From NCBI GenBank assembly GCA_006176705.1, contig QRFJ01000387.1, positions 962,462 to 1,026,461 on the forward strand: a stretch of DNA of 64,000 nucleotides, read 5' to 3'. The position numbers and the translations under genes are program-made. Below are positions 10,342-21,219 of this stretch, piece after piece (within the stretch, counting starts at the first letter, position 1; each line of letters starts with the position of its first letter). The DNA comes from Cocos nucifera. Lineage: Eukaryota; Streptophyta; Magnoliopsida; Arecales; Arecaceae. The notes under the pieces are model-generated. The model had not been told where the DNA came from and searched no databases. It saw nothing but the letters and a program-made list of their open reading frames with translations.

Positions 10342-12043
10342 CTATTCTAACATGTTTTAAATAAATTTTAAATCTAAAATTAAGTTGTTTAGGTTCTAAT
10401 TTATTATTTATATATCTGATATATAAAAAAAAAAACATCTAAAATAATTAGAATACATGCATTGTTATGAAGATCTTAGGTATATGTACGTGATACATGT
10501 TTTAGATCTAGTTTTTGTTTTCAATGCATATAGTTGATGTATATTTTTAATTAATTTTAGATCATAAAAATTATATATTTGATGTATAGATTTTATACAT
10601 ATGATCTGAAATTTAATTTTTGTAAAACCTTAGATCTGAAACCCTAGGATCTATTGCATGAAATCCTAAATTATGGCTTGTGAGTCTGCCGAGTCGAATT
10701 AGACTCAATTCTAGCCAACTCGAGTTCTAAGTAATTTAACTCATCTTTTTAGAGTTGAATCGAGTCCTTGGTGGGTCAAATCATTTGCATATAACTCAAC
10801 TCAATCTGAGTAGGTCGAAGCCCATAATTTTTGATCGTCACAAACAAGCCGACTCGAGTTATAGGACAAGTCGACTCGAGTCTACTGATATTGAAATTGT
10901 ATGTGATATAATTTAATTAGTTTAGATTATTTTGATATCCAAACTAAAATACACTTAATTAATAATTAAGACTTAAAATTAAAAGATCTAAAATTATAAA
11001 TTTAAGATCTAAATTTTAATGCATAAAACATGGGTTAAGGATATAGGTAGCTCAATTAGGTCTAGATTTGAATGGTTGTTCAAACCAGTCAAATGTTGAT
11101 TAGGATTAGGTCAAACATGCTCATGACCAACCCAATTAGTTGTACTATGGTTAGATTGATTAACAATCATATATTATTAATCAAATCTAAAAGTCCTAAT
11201 TTGGCTCGGTGATTTGAGTCTAAATTGTAGGTTAACCTGATTGATTTTTATTGACCAATTGGTGTCTAAGATAAGTTTGGTAGTGTCAACCGATGGTCAT
11301 TAGTTAGGAGCTACTTGCATGGATTGAGTTCATGGCAAGTTAATGGCATATCTCTCCCATCGATCTCACTTACCTAGCCAATTTGGTTGATTAAGTTTTG
11401 AGTTAAATTGCTAATGATTCAAGCTAACCGACATCACTATGTTAGTCATAACCATTATGACTAATTAAAGATGAGATCTGAACCTAAATCTTCTCAATTA
11501 AATATTAAGTCTAGTGGTTTTCCATCATTGTAGAGATGCGGGTGCTAATCTGGCATTGAACGTTCTCGACTAATCATTATGGTTCGGTTGCATTGGATAG
11601 GTATAACCATGCTATGACATTAGATGCCCTGATGTAGAGATGAGATTGGCCCAATAACTATTAAGTAAGAGACCTGATGATGGCTTTGCACTCGTTGGTG
11701 TATGGTGAATTTGACTTAATTAAGAAATATGCCAATAACTGTTAGATGAGACCATAAGATTTAAAGACCGAACCTGTTGCATCTTGCTTAATAAAGTAAT
11801 GGACAAAGTGTTATTCATTCATTGGTTTATGTTCACCAATAATTGTTGGTGAGATGTGCATGGATCAGTGGGAGTGTAGTGCCCACTAGAAACTGATCAC
11901 GTATAGGTTTCTGTTTTCCACCCAAAGAGTGTGGAAGATCCATAGAAATAGTGGGAGCCTTGTTTGTTTACTAAAGTTCTTATAATAAACATTAATATAA
12001 GTACAAACTTTTAATTAGAAATTATTTTTCTCTGTAGTTAACC
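10342..12043 (+). other. Copia-A leader, non-coding
   Basis: 1.7 kb with no long frame, between primer site and gag. Long leaders with repeated short phrases are also present in Copia-C, -D and -E. No further feature is supported. Confidence 0.6.
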
Positions 12044-12835
12044 ATATCGAGTTCAAATCCTTTAGCCCGAATCCTTGACACGAACAAGTTGACCGGCTCA
12101 AATTATAAAGATTGGCTCCGAAACTTGAGAATCATTCTCAGTTCTAAGAAATTGGCCAATGTCCTAGATTAAAAAATACCTATGTTACCAGCTCGTCTAT
12201 CAGCTGATCAACGAGCTGCACTTGACAAATGGATGGACAGTGATAATAGAATTAGATGCTACATTCTTGCATCCATGTCCAACGATCTTCATCAGCGTGA
12301 AGATATCAAGACTACTAGGAAGATTCTGACTCACCTACAAGAGTTATATGATGAGCAGAATCACACGACTTGCTTTGAGATCTCTCAAAGATTTTTTAGA
12401 GTGAAGATGCATGATGGACAGTCTGTCCATGATCATTATCTAACAATGATCAAGAACATAGAGGAGCTTCAAAAGCTTGGAGTGAATATAGATAGGGAAC
12501 TACAGGTGGATTTGATCCTCCAATATTTTTCTGATTCATATGGATAGTTCATTATGAATTACCATATGAATAAGATCGATAGTACCTTACCCGAGCTATT
12601 AAATATGCTAGTGACAGCAGAGAGCACCTTGAAAGGTTCAAGGGGTATGGTTCTTACTATGGAGTAGGCTTCTTCCAAAAGAAAATCTACTTGAACGAAA
12701 AAGAACAAGAAGTCTGTAAAGAAACAAAAGACCGAGAGCAGAAAGAACAAAGCTCTGATCAGTGATAAGAAAAAATATTTTCACTACAATATCGAAGGCC
12801 ATTGGAGGAGAAATTATCCTGCATACCTAAAAATA
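12044..12835 (+). pseudogene. Copia-A gag (UBN2 type), decayed
   Basis: The frame starts at 12044 with ATA where the family has ATG, then SSNPLARILDTNKLTGSNYKD. It continues through the open stretch 12182-12547 (CYILASMSNDLHQREDIKTT, SVHDHYLTMIKNIEELQKLG), the gag_2/UBN2 fold. Stops interrupt at about 12170 and 12545. The zinc knuckle at about 12775-12823 reads Y-F-H-Y-N-I-E-G-H-W-R-R-N-Y-P: all three Cys of the CX2CX4HX4C motif are Tyr (TGT/TGC to TAT/TAC). Gag would form the particle and bind RNA; this one cannot. Confidence 0.85.
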
Positions 12836-13140
12836 GTGAAGAATAGAAAGAAGGACATGCCTTTTGAAGGTACATATGATTTGCTCATAATTAAAACTAA
12901 TCTAACAATTTTCTCTTCTTCTAGCTGGATTCTAGAATCTGATTTGATTGCTCAATTGTACAGTTCTATGCAGGGTCTTGAAAAGGTTAAAGGACTGAGA
13001 GAAGACAAGATCACTCTTCAAGTGGGCAATGGGGCAAGAGTTATTACTATCATCGTCGGGACCTAGTCTTTGAAATTACCATTAAGAATTAGTTTAATTT
13101 TAAATGATTATTATTATGTACCTATAGCTAGTTGAAATTT
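12836..13140 (+). pseudogene. Copia-A protease remnant
   Basis: Follows gag in the usual order. SSSWILESDLIAQLYSSMQG, then EDKITLQVGNGARV, corresponds to the Copia protease block whose active site is normally W-I-L-D-S-G. Here D-S-G is replaced by E-S-D, so the catalytic Asp is lost. A stop follows at about 13066. Confidence 0.75.
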
Positions 13141-13299
13141 GATTTTCATATCTATACTGACATAAGATAATTATAATTTTCATTTCAATAAAGATATTGT
13201 TCAATTTATTTTGAAAATAAAATTGTTGCACGTGCCTTTTTAATTGATGAACTTTATCATTTGCATATGGATGCAAGTGTAAATATTAATGAGCAAATT

Positions 13300-14060
13300 A
13301 TGAATACCGTAGGGTCTAAAAGACTTAGCGATAGGATTAGCTAAAAGTATCTATGGTGCCTTAGGCTAGGCCATATAGGAGGGGACAGAGTTAATAAATT
13401 AGAAAAAGATGGTCTACTCGGGCTATTGACTTTTGAGTCTTATCTAATTTGTGATTCCTATCTTCAAGAAAAAATGGCAAAGCTACCTTTGTAGGATAAA
13501 GAAAAAGGACCACTGATACAATAGCCCTGGTGCACATGATGTGTGTGGTCCATTCGATGTACAGGTCAGGGATGGCTATGTCTACTTCATAACCTTTACC
13601 AATGATTTTTCATGATATGGGTAGGTATATTTGATGCACCATAAGTCTGATGCTTTTGAAAAGTTTAAAGAGTTCATACACGAAATAGAAAAATAAATTA
13701 AAAAATTCATAAAGGTTCTTTGATCTAATCAAGAAGATGAATACCTTAGTAAAAAATTTTGGACCTATCTTAAGGACAACGGTATAGTCTCACAGTGGAT
13801 ACCTCCTGGGACATCTCAGCTCAACAGGATATCCGAAAGGAGGAATCAAACTCTATTGGATATGGTCTGATCCATGATGAGTTTATAGATCTTTTCTTTG
13901 AGGACATGCGTTAATTTATGCCATTCTCTTTTTAAATCGGGTTTCCTCTAAATCTATTCCTACCATACCATATGAATTATGGTATGGTAAAAAACTAAGT
14001 CTGGGTTATCTCAAGATTTAGGGATGTCTGGCACCCCATGTCAAGTAACAGTGGATAGAC
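13300..14060 (+). pseudogene. Copia-A GAG-pre-integrase and integrase remnant
   Basis: Broken frames give LRLGHIGGDRVNKLEKDGLL and FESYLICDSYLQEKMAKLPL, the H2C2 pre-integrase region (two Cys now Tyr). They are followed by fragments of the catalytic core (VCGPF-like, then GYPKGGIKLYW) and the LLFLNRV/PYELWYGKKLS segment. Several frameshifts and stops. It would have inserted the cDNA; here it is dead. Confidence 0.75.
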
Positions 14061-14429
14061 AAGTTAGAGGCTAGGTCTCTTAGGACTTATTTTATAGGGT
14101 ATCCTAGCTAAGAAATCTATAGGATACTATTTCTATCTTTCAGAGGATCATAATGTGATTGCGAGCCATCATGCCATCTTCTTAAAGAAAGAGTTCATCC
14201 AAGATGGAGGTAGTGGAAGAAAGATTGAGCTCGAAAAAAAGTTTCTAAAGAGCATCGAGTTCAAGAGCCTGAATCCAGTAGTGAGCTAGTTGATGTAGTA
14301 CCTCCTCCACCTTATAGATCAAGTAGGATTTTTCATCCTCAAGAAAGATATTTAGGTATTCTTACAAGGGTTCTAGAGGAAGTGTTCCTTATGAAAGATA
14401 GGGACATTAGGAATGATCCCAAAATCTAT

Positions 14430-15247
14430 GAAGAAGCAGTTTTAGATGTAGACTTTGAGAAATGGATGGAAGCAATGAAGTCTGAGATTGACTCCATGCA
14501 TTCCAACCAGATTTGATCCTTAATAGATCCATCTGAAGGTATCGTACCTATTAGATATAAATGGATCTATAAAAAAAAAATTGGATTGGATGGTAAGGTA
14601 AAAACCTATAAGACAAGGCTGGTGGCAAAAGATTATAGTCAACACAAAAGCATTGACTATAAAAAAATCTTTTCACCTATAGCCATACTAAAATCCATCC
14701 ATACTTTGCTTGCAATTATAGTCTATTATGATTATGAAATCTAGCAGATGGATGTGAAAACTTTCTTTCTAAATAGATATCTTGAAGAAGATATGTATAT
14801 GGAGCAGCCTATGAGTTTTACATCTAGTGATGGTGATCACAAAGTCTGCAAGCTGCAAAAATTTATTTATAGACTTAAACAAGCATCTTAGAGCTAGAAC
14901 ACTCGCTTTAATGATGTGATCAAATCATTTAATTTCATCAAAAATAAGGAGGAGCCCTATGTGTATAAAAAGATTAGTGGAAGCGCTATCACCTTGTTCA
15001 TATTGTACGTGGATGACATCCTCCTGATTGAAAATGATATTTTCATGCTGACGTCGGTCAAGGTATGGTTGTCAAAGAAATTCTCCATGAAAGACCTAGG
15101 AGAAGCTTCCTACATTCTTGGTATTAAGGTCTATAGGGATAGATTTAAGAAAATGATAGGGCTCTCATAGTGCATATACTTAGAGGAGTTGTTGAAGCGA
15201 TTCAACATGAAAAACTCCAAGAGAGCTCTCTTGCCTCTTAGACTTAC
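14430..15247 (+). pseudogene. Copia-A reverse transcriptase, truncated
   Basis: Begins WMEAMKSEIDSMHSNQ, then WIYKKKIGLDGKVKTYKTRL, QMDVKTFFLNRYLEEDMYME, KVCKLQKFIYRLKQAS and LFILYVDDILLIENDI (catalytic YVDD intact, about 15005). It continues to KKFSMKDLGEASYILGIKVY. Stops occur at about four places. The sequence ends about 80 residues later at Gypsy-3, so the RT C-terminus and RNase H are absent. Confidence 0.88.
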
Positions 15248-15249
15248 TG

Positions 15250-17163
15250 CTTGTCATTACAGTATCAAATAAAATTTAGATCTGATTTTAATATTAAGTA
15301 GGATAGTGGTGAGTTGGGTGTTGATTTTCTCAAAAATTTGAAGATTGAGTTATGTTTAATTTAATTAAAAAATAAAAATTTAAATTTAAATTAATTTTTA
15401 AAATAAAAATTTAAAGCAGTAAATTAAAGAAGATTGATGAAGATTTTAGAAAACTAAATAAAAGATAGTAAAATAATAATTAACTAAGATTTTGAAATTA
15501 ATTAAAGAAGAGAAATTGTCTAGAGATTTAGTTTCATCTTCCATCATTCAAGTTTATAATTGATTCATGCAATCTTTTCATTATCAACATGCAATCTTAT
15601 GAGATGTATGTTTTCTTGATCTGACTCTAACATAACCTATTCTATCGAGTATGGATTATATTTGATACGATCATGATCCATCTTATTTTGATCATGCAAT
15701 CAAAAAATATAAATATAGATCATATTAATTCTTATAATTTATCCTAACTTGAGCACATACTGTATCTTTTCTACGATCATGATCTATCTCTTTAGATATA
15801 AATTATAAAAAATTAAATATTAAAATATAAATCTTAAAATTTATTCTAACTTAAGCACAGACCGTATCTATCTACAATCACGACCTATCTCTTTAGCTAT
15901 AAATTATAAAAAAATTAAAGCATTAGAGCATGAATAAGAAAAGCATGTAAAAGATGAAGAAATTTTATTGCTTAATAAAAAGAAAGGATGAAGAAATTTT
16001 ATTGCTTAATAAAAAGAAAGATAGGGTTCAAATTATAAACTCTCATGCTTGGAAGACTTTTTTTACACCACTAGACACAAGATCTCAGCCGTACATCATT
16101 TTGATCCTTATAGCTTGTGACATCATGGAATCTCTTCAATAAAGAAAAATAAAAATAAAAGAAAAGGAAAGAAGAAAGAGATAGAAGAGAAGAAGAGAAG
16201 GGAGAGAGAAAGAGGTTGGAACAGGGCTTTGGAAGGCCCCTGTGGGCTACTCTCTTTTAATCTATGGCATAACAGGGGTTTTGAGTCCTTCTCAGAGTTG
16301 TAATTGGAGTTTAGATCGGTTTCAACCTTTCTCAAGCTTCCTGGCCATTCATTTTAGATCAAACGGCCTTTAAAATCCATCACAAACCCATTGCCTATAG
16401 CTTAAACAGTGCTTGGACCGTTGGATCACTGTCGACTCGATTTCCAACCATTCGATAGTGCTAAATAAGCTTTGGGAATGCTCTTAACTGTTGGATGCCA
16501 ATCGAGATTAATGACGGATGGATCGATCAGGGGATTAATCGCCATCGAATCATGCACTGGAAGCCTGGAGGAGTTCGAATCAAATTGGGAAAAGCCTTCA
16601 CTCATTCGATCCTGATCGAGAGAGATAGAAACCTCCGATCGTGCAAAGGCTTAAGCTGCCCGATGTGTAGATCGTGAGTAGATTGGGATCATCATAGATC
16701 ACCATCAATCACCACCTGCCGCACCACCCAAAATTATGATATCACCCCTACATGTTGCAATAAAATTCTGTAGACCCTTTAAGGGTCTATGCATACTGAG
16801 CTGGCATTCGATCCATGGTGGACCGCGATAAAAGTGACGTCAAGATGATGGCAGCTGAGCTGGGTTCAGTTCTGAGCATGTGTGGGCTATAGTTTGGTTT
16901 GGGCTAGATTCTAGTTTGCACGGGGTTCTCACTAGACCGATCGATTTAGTTAATTTAATTTTTTATTAAAACTTGTGGCTCCCATTTAAATTCTAATTTA
17001 ACTCTGATTCGTATGAAATTTGATTTATTTGAACTCATAAATCAAACTCTTCGCATTGGTGGATTTCTTTTCTATAAAATATTAATAAAAATATTAATTT
17101 TTTAAAATAAATATTAATTATTATATGTTTTAATACTTTTATTTAGTAATTTATGATAATTAT
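15250..17163 (-). repeat. Gypsy-3 3' LTR
   Basis: On the minus strand it begins with the palindrome TGATAATTATCA (ends at 17163) followed by an AT-rich block like those of Gypsy-1 and the solo LTR at 54507. Similarity with the solo LTR includes the GAAAGAA..CCACCAAT stretch, so those two are probably one subfamily. The distal end, near TGTCATTACAG at about 15255, is not certain. No frame in it looks coding. Confidence 0.65.
15953..16020. repeat. Perfect 34-bp tandem duplication in Gypsy-3 LTR
   Basis: 15953-15986 and 15987-16020 are identical (each starts GATGAAGAAATTTTATTGC). It probably arose by slippage or unequal exchange after the LTR was already old. Confidence 0.95.
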
Positions 17164-18826
17164 CATACCCCTCCAACTTGAGTTTTATTCATCCTCGAGT
17201 AAAGAAAGAAAATTAAAAATATGTACCCACTCAATAAGATATGAAAGTTTCTTCAGATCATTCTAAAATTAGTTGATACCTAGTTAGAGATTTAAGAGAT
17301 ACATCATTGGATTATTAAGTCCTTCCAAATAGTGGTTAAGTGAAGAACATAGAATTTTAAAGTTTTTCTTTGATCAATTTTTCATCTTTATTCTTTAAAT
17401 CCTCTAATTTTAGTATGAGCTAGAGTTTTTTTTTTTTTTTTAAGTTGGTGCAATATTTTAATCTCTTAATCTTTCTATCTAACCCTTATAGCGAGCTTTA
17501 GACCAATGACTCTCAAACCAGTTGACTGTAGGACACTAGGTGTAAAATACCCCTCAGGCTTATTGACTCGAATCAAATAGGCTACCGATTAAAACTAACT
17601 GTATAATAAGCTTTTTTACATTACCCACTTTTTGATGTGAATAACATTACTTAGGCAATGGGATTCGGTTACTCGATGGAAGACCAATATTTAGAGCTTG
17701 CTTTTAATTTTTTTAAATTATATATATATATATTTTCACTCATACCTATATAAAGTAGATTCTTTATTGAATATAGATAGAAAGAAGGTTTTAGAATCAC
17801 TCAAAAATTTAATCTATTCTAAATCTAACCATTTATTGGATTTTCTTAATAATTGGGTTCTTAGTATTTCAAAAATTCTCTAAACCATTAATCAATCATC
17901 GATTAAAATACCTAAAATATTTTAAATCAGTATAAAATTAGGTATATAAAATTAATTATTATCATACTTGAGGACTAAAAAAAAAAATTATTTATCCTTC
18001 TCCCAAACTTAATTTTCATTATGCTCAATGAAGGAAAGAAAATAGAGTGTGATAAATGATAAAAATAATAAGAAAAGAGTTCACCAAATTTAATTTAATT
18101 TTGATATCGACCTGGGCTTTATTTATTCTTCTAGCATGTGTCTGTAGTTCTTTCCCCAACTTAGTCTTGAAAGAAAGATAAACTAAAAAGAAAAAGCAAA
18201 TTCAAATACAAAAAACCTGGGTTGCCTCCCAGTAAGTCCTAAGTTTAACATCTTCAGTCGAACCCTATGGAGTATTATATATAATCAATTTTAGCACATC
18301 CTTCAGGATTTCAAAAAGATGAGGCTAATCGGGAGGTCTTATTATTATGGCAGAAAAATGTTCATGGAATACTTTTTGGTGATTAAGCATAGCTCGGATC
18401 AATAGATTATTTAGAGCAAGCATGTTATACCAAAATTTAAAATTATCAAAGTTTTTATGACAATTAGGAAGAAATTATGTTTGTTGAGTCAAGATTAGGG
18501 ATAGTAGTTTTCAAATTTCTTTAACTATAATCTGATCTACCATAATTTCTTTCTTGGGTCTGATATAACTATGCATTAATTCTTCCTGATTTAAAGTATG
18601 AAACTTTTTCAAATTAATTTTAAATCTGCCTCCATGCATCATTTTAATATTGTTGATAAATTTTGGAGGTTATCCTTAAAAGTTATGCTAAATATAGAAA
18701 AATTAGTTTAAAATCATTATCTCTCATATCAATAATATCCCATCCAATAGCTTCTTAGTATTATTTTAGAACACCTATAAGTTGATCTTCCTGATTTGGT
18801 ATTACTGGTAGGATGTCAGTAGGTTT
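17164..18826 (-). other. Gypsy-3 internal 3' region, non-coding
   Basis: Purine tract (minus AAGTTGGAGGGG) next to the LTR, then the conserved blocks at about 17480-17590, 18000-18030 and 18218-18247 shared with Gypsy-1 and Gypsy-2. From about 18250 to 18826 the sequence does not match those two elements clearly and may be another gag C-terminal or pol segment. I could not read a domain in it. Confidence 0.55.
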
Positions 18827-19718
18827 TGTAGGATTTGGTGTGGTGCTCCTAAGCCTTAGGAGGCTACGAGAGGAGCCAGGATGTTGGCTCCGAGAGACTA
18901 GGATAGGTGTGAGTCCTAAAGTTAGGATAGGAGTTATCCTAGGATGAAGGCGGCGTGTAGTCCTGCACGGGCTCGAGGTTCATGTGTGAGAACCTTGAGG
19001 GGCTTGGTAGATGCTCCAAAAATCTAGAACATAAGGTGGAGCAAAGGACCAAAGCCAAGAAAAGAATCAGCTAAGATAAGAGGCTGACACATAGATGAAC
19101 TGACTTGGATACGCTATCGAGCCGGCTTAGGTCGAGCCCAAGCCATCTTAAGGTGCAGTCAAGCTATCTGTCTCAAATAGACAGAAGATAGGATTCGGAT
19201 GAGGCATAGTTGAGCTAGCTTGGCTACTGATAGAGCCGGTTCGATGATGGCAAACATAACTGGATGGGATTTTTTATTTAGTGTCTTAAGGCTTGATCTA
19301 ATAAGGTCTTAAGGGGGCTAACTCATGTATGGGTCGGATTTAGATCTAGGGGATGAGAGCATGAGAGACATGAGTATACATAAGCTCGGTGAGTGCTTTC
19401 ATGTATTGGGTTAGCCTAGGAGAATATTTTAGCTAGAATTTAGATTTATTATGGTTCATATGGTAAAGCAAAAATCCTAGGATATATAAATCCAAGCATT
19501 GTAATCTTTACAAGAGTGGAATCAATATACAGCTTTTTTCTCTAACTCTCTTTTCTCTCTGGTTCCAACACCAAGCCCTAGGTGTCACCATCCTTTTGCT
19601 CTTCTTCATATTTCTGGATTAACACCCAAGTTCATGCAAGAGATCGTATCTACGACTATGGTTCCAAGTAGCCGTAGGCATAATAATTGGTATTAGACCA
19701 GTACTAATTGTTCCAACA
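18827..19718 (+). repeat. Copia-B 5' LTR
   Basis: 892 bp from TGTAGGATTTGG to TTGTTCCAACA. It carries a TATA box (TATATAAA, about 19482-19490) with a CT-rich stretch about 50 bases downstream, typical of an LTR promoter. Length matches the 880-bp LTRs of Copia-F. Palindromic GAGCCGGCTY/GAGCTAGCTY motifs lie at about 19118-19230. Confidence 0.85.
19482..19490 (+). promoter_or_regulatory. Copia-B LTR TATA box
   Basis: TATATAAA within the LTR, followed 30-60 bases on by the likely start region (TTTACAAGAGTGGAATCAA). Placement inside an LTR before a CT-rich R region is the normal arrangement. Confidence 0.6.
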
Positions 19719-19720
19719 AG

Positions 19721-19734
19721 TGGTATCAGAGCCC
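19721..19734 (+). other. Copia-B primer binding site (tRNA-iMet)
   Basis: TGGTATCAGAGCCC two bases after the LTR end CCAACA. Confidence 0.95.
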
Positions 19735-19912
19735 AATTGAGCATGAAGGAGGAAAAAGATTAGATTTTAGTAGAGATCAGCAGTCAAATTTAGATCTAAA
19801 GTTTTCTCTAGGCTTCATGAGGAAGAAAGTGATCTAAGGGCTGCTGTCCACCGTTCCTAGTCAAGGTAGTTTTTTAGATCTACCTGTTGGCTATTTTTGA
19901 TTTGGTTTGATC

Positions 19913-20623
19913 ATGGAGAACAGCGGGTTAAAGGTAGAATTTGAGAAGTTTGATGAAAAAGATAGTTTCATGATGTGGAAGGTTAGGATGGAAGATCTGC
20001 TGATTCAGATGAGGCTAGATTCGACCTTAGAGGATAGGCTGAAGAAGATGATAGACAAGGAGTGGAAGTTCTTGGAGAAAAGGGCATGTGCCATGATTAG
20101 GGCTTGTCTGACAGATAAGATGTTGTATGGCATGTTGAACGGGAAAATACCTAAGAATTTATGGTCGAGATTATATCAGTTGTATATGAAGAAGAACATG
20201 TGCAACAAGTTGGTGCTGAAAAAGCAACTATATAGTCTTCGGATGCAAGAGGGCGAGGATGTTATGGGACATATTCAGCGATTCGATCGGATGAGCATGC
20301 ACTTGCTCAACATTAGGATAGAGTATGAAGAAGAGGACAATAGTTTATTGCTGCTATGTTTACTATCCGGAAGCTTCGATTCATTGGTAACAATGTTGCT
20401 GTATGGTAAGAAAATATTGATGTACGAGGAGATCGTATCAGTGCTAAGGTCCAACAAGCAGCGAAAATGGATGACGAAGAGGAAGGTCATCCAAGAGGGT
20501 CTCATGGTTTCAGAGAGGTCAAAGAAAGGGAAGAAGAAAGGTGATCAGAGGAGCAACAAAGGGTCCAAGAAGTGTTTCAAGTATGGTGAAGCAGGGCACT
20601 TTAAGTGGGAGTGTCCATTTTGA
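19913..20623 (+). CDS. Copia-B gag, open but with altered zinc knuckle
   Basis: An uninterrupted 236-codon frame, the longest intact coding frame in the window; the ATG at 19913 (MENSGLKVEFEKFDEKDSF) follows the primer site by 179 bases. Order: N-terminal gag block with W at about residue 22, central helical gag_2 region (LWSRLYQLYMKK, LVLKKQLYSLRMQEGEDVM, LLLLCLLSGSFDSLVTMLL), basic Lys/Arg-rich linker, C-terminal knuckle C-F-K-Y-G-E-A-G-H-F-K-W-E-C. The second knuckle Cys is Tyr, which should weaken zinc binding. The stop falls right after the knuckle (PF-stop), so the gag-pol frame may have been closed by mutation. No pol follows. Probably a fossil that stayed open by chance. Confidence 0.8.
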   Translation: MENSGLKVEFEKFDEKDSFMMWKVRMEDLLIQMRLDSTLEDRLKKMIDKEWKFLEKRACAMIRACLTDKMLYGMLNGKIPKNLWSRLYQLYMKKNMCNKLVLKKQLYSLRMQEGEDVMGHIQRFDRMSMHLLNIRIEYEEEDNSLLLLCLLSGSFDSLVTMLLYGKKILMYEEIVSVLRSNKQRKWMTKRKVIQEGLMVSERSKKGKKKGDQRSNKGSKKCFKYGEAGHFKWECPF

Positions 20624-21219
20624 AAGAAGTACAAAGGAAGAGAAAAATCAGATTCCATTATTTAAATCATTGAAAGTAAAGAGTCGGATAAGCTCTTGGT
20701 AGTTTCAAAGGAGCCTGTGAGGTATAGTGTATCCAAGATAATATTGGAGGGATCTACGGAGTGTGAAGGATCTGAAGGAGCAGTGACGGTGTTCAAGGTA
20801 TAGCGGTAGGCTCAGCAGTGCAGTGTTGAGTTATTGGCCTCGAGGGACTCGATTACAAAGTCGGCTTCTGCAACATCAAGTGGGATTAAATTTCAGATGG
20901 AGCATCGGGCAGAGGTAGCTTCACAAGTGAAGAGAGTTATGACATGAGTTCAGAGTGGAGGAGTGCAGGAGGACCAATATCCTAGTACCAACGTCGGAGA
21001 TGCATAGTTCTAGATGGAGCAGCACGTACGGGTGGACAGGCAAAATTCTGAGGAAACCATGTCAGAGTATGCAGCGAGTGTCGATATAGGATTGCTGTAG
21101 ATTCTCCATAAAAGTTCAGGATAAATGATGCTGTTGCCAAGCAGAAGGATGATGATGCAGAGGTGCAAGCCAAGATCTTCAGTGGTGGAGGCGATTAAGG
21201 CATACAACGACAGCGGAAT
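20624..21219 (+). other. Copia-B decayed internal remainder
   Basis: No continuous frame. The sequence is purine-rich like the 3' internal part of Copia-F (35777-36306 read on minus), but I could not assign protease or integrase motifs. It ends at the Gypsy-2 LTR. Confidence 0.45.

Larger units (their letters stand above)
814..15250 (+). mobile_element. Copia-A, Ty1/Copia retrotransposon, 3' truncated, split by Gypsy-1
   Basis: Order on the plus strand: 5' LTR (814-976 and 8189-10324), tRNA-iMet primer site, long leader, gag, protease, integrase, reverse transcriptase. It ends inside RT at about 15250, where Gypsy-3 begins; RNase H and the 3' LTR are missing. Gypsy-1 (977-8183) sits inside the 5' LTR. 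Gag and pol order (integrase before RT) is diagnostic of Ty1/Copia. The LTR of about 2.3 kb and the gag type suggest an Angela/Tork-like lineage, but that is tentative. Many in-frame stops mean it is dead. Confidence 0.88.
15250..18826 (-). mobile_element. Gypsy-3, partial Ty3/Gypsy element (3' LTR plus internal 3' part)
   Basis: Minus strand: an LTR (about 15250-17163) preceded by an internal region (17164-18826) that matches the non-coding 3' half of Gypsy-1 and Gypsy-2. The 5' part and 5' LTR are absent; Copia-B starts at 18827. The left edge is placed where Copia-A RT homology stops and is uncertain by tens of bases. Confidence 0.7.
18827..21219 (+). mobile_element. Copia-B, Tnt1/Tork-like Copia, 5' part only
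   Basis: LTR (18827-19718), tRNA-iMet primer site, open gag and a decayed stretch to 21219, where Gypsy-2 begins. The gag resembles Tnt1-type gag (start, LYMKK..LVLKKQLY block, CX2CX4HX4C end). Protease, integrase, RT and the 3' LTR are not present after Gypsy-2, so the right half was lost or lies elsewhere. It is related to Copia-F by LTR start (TGT(T)AGGATTTG) and gag type. Confidence 0.8.

Noticed and set aside
16123..16335. 70-codon minus-strand frame, Phe/Ser-rich
   Set aside because: Lies within the Gypsy-3 LTR across a GA-rich tract; no motif.
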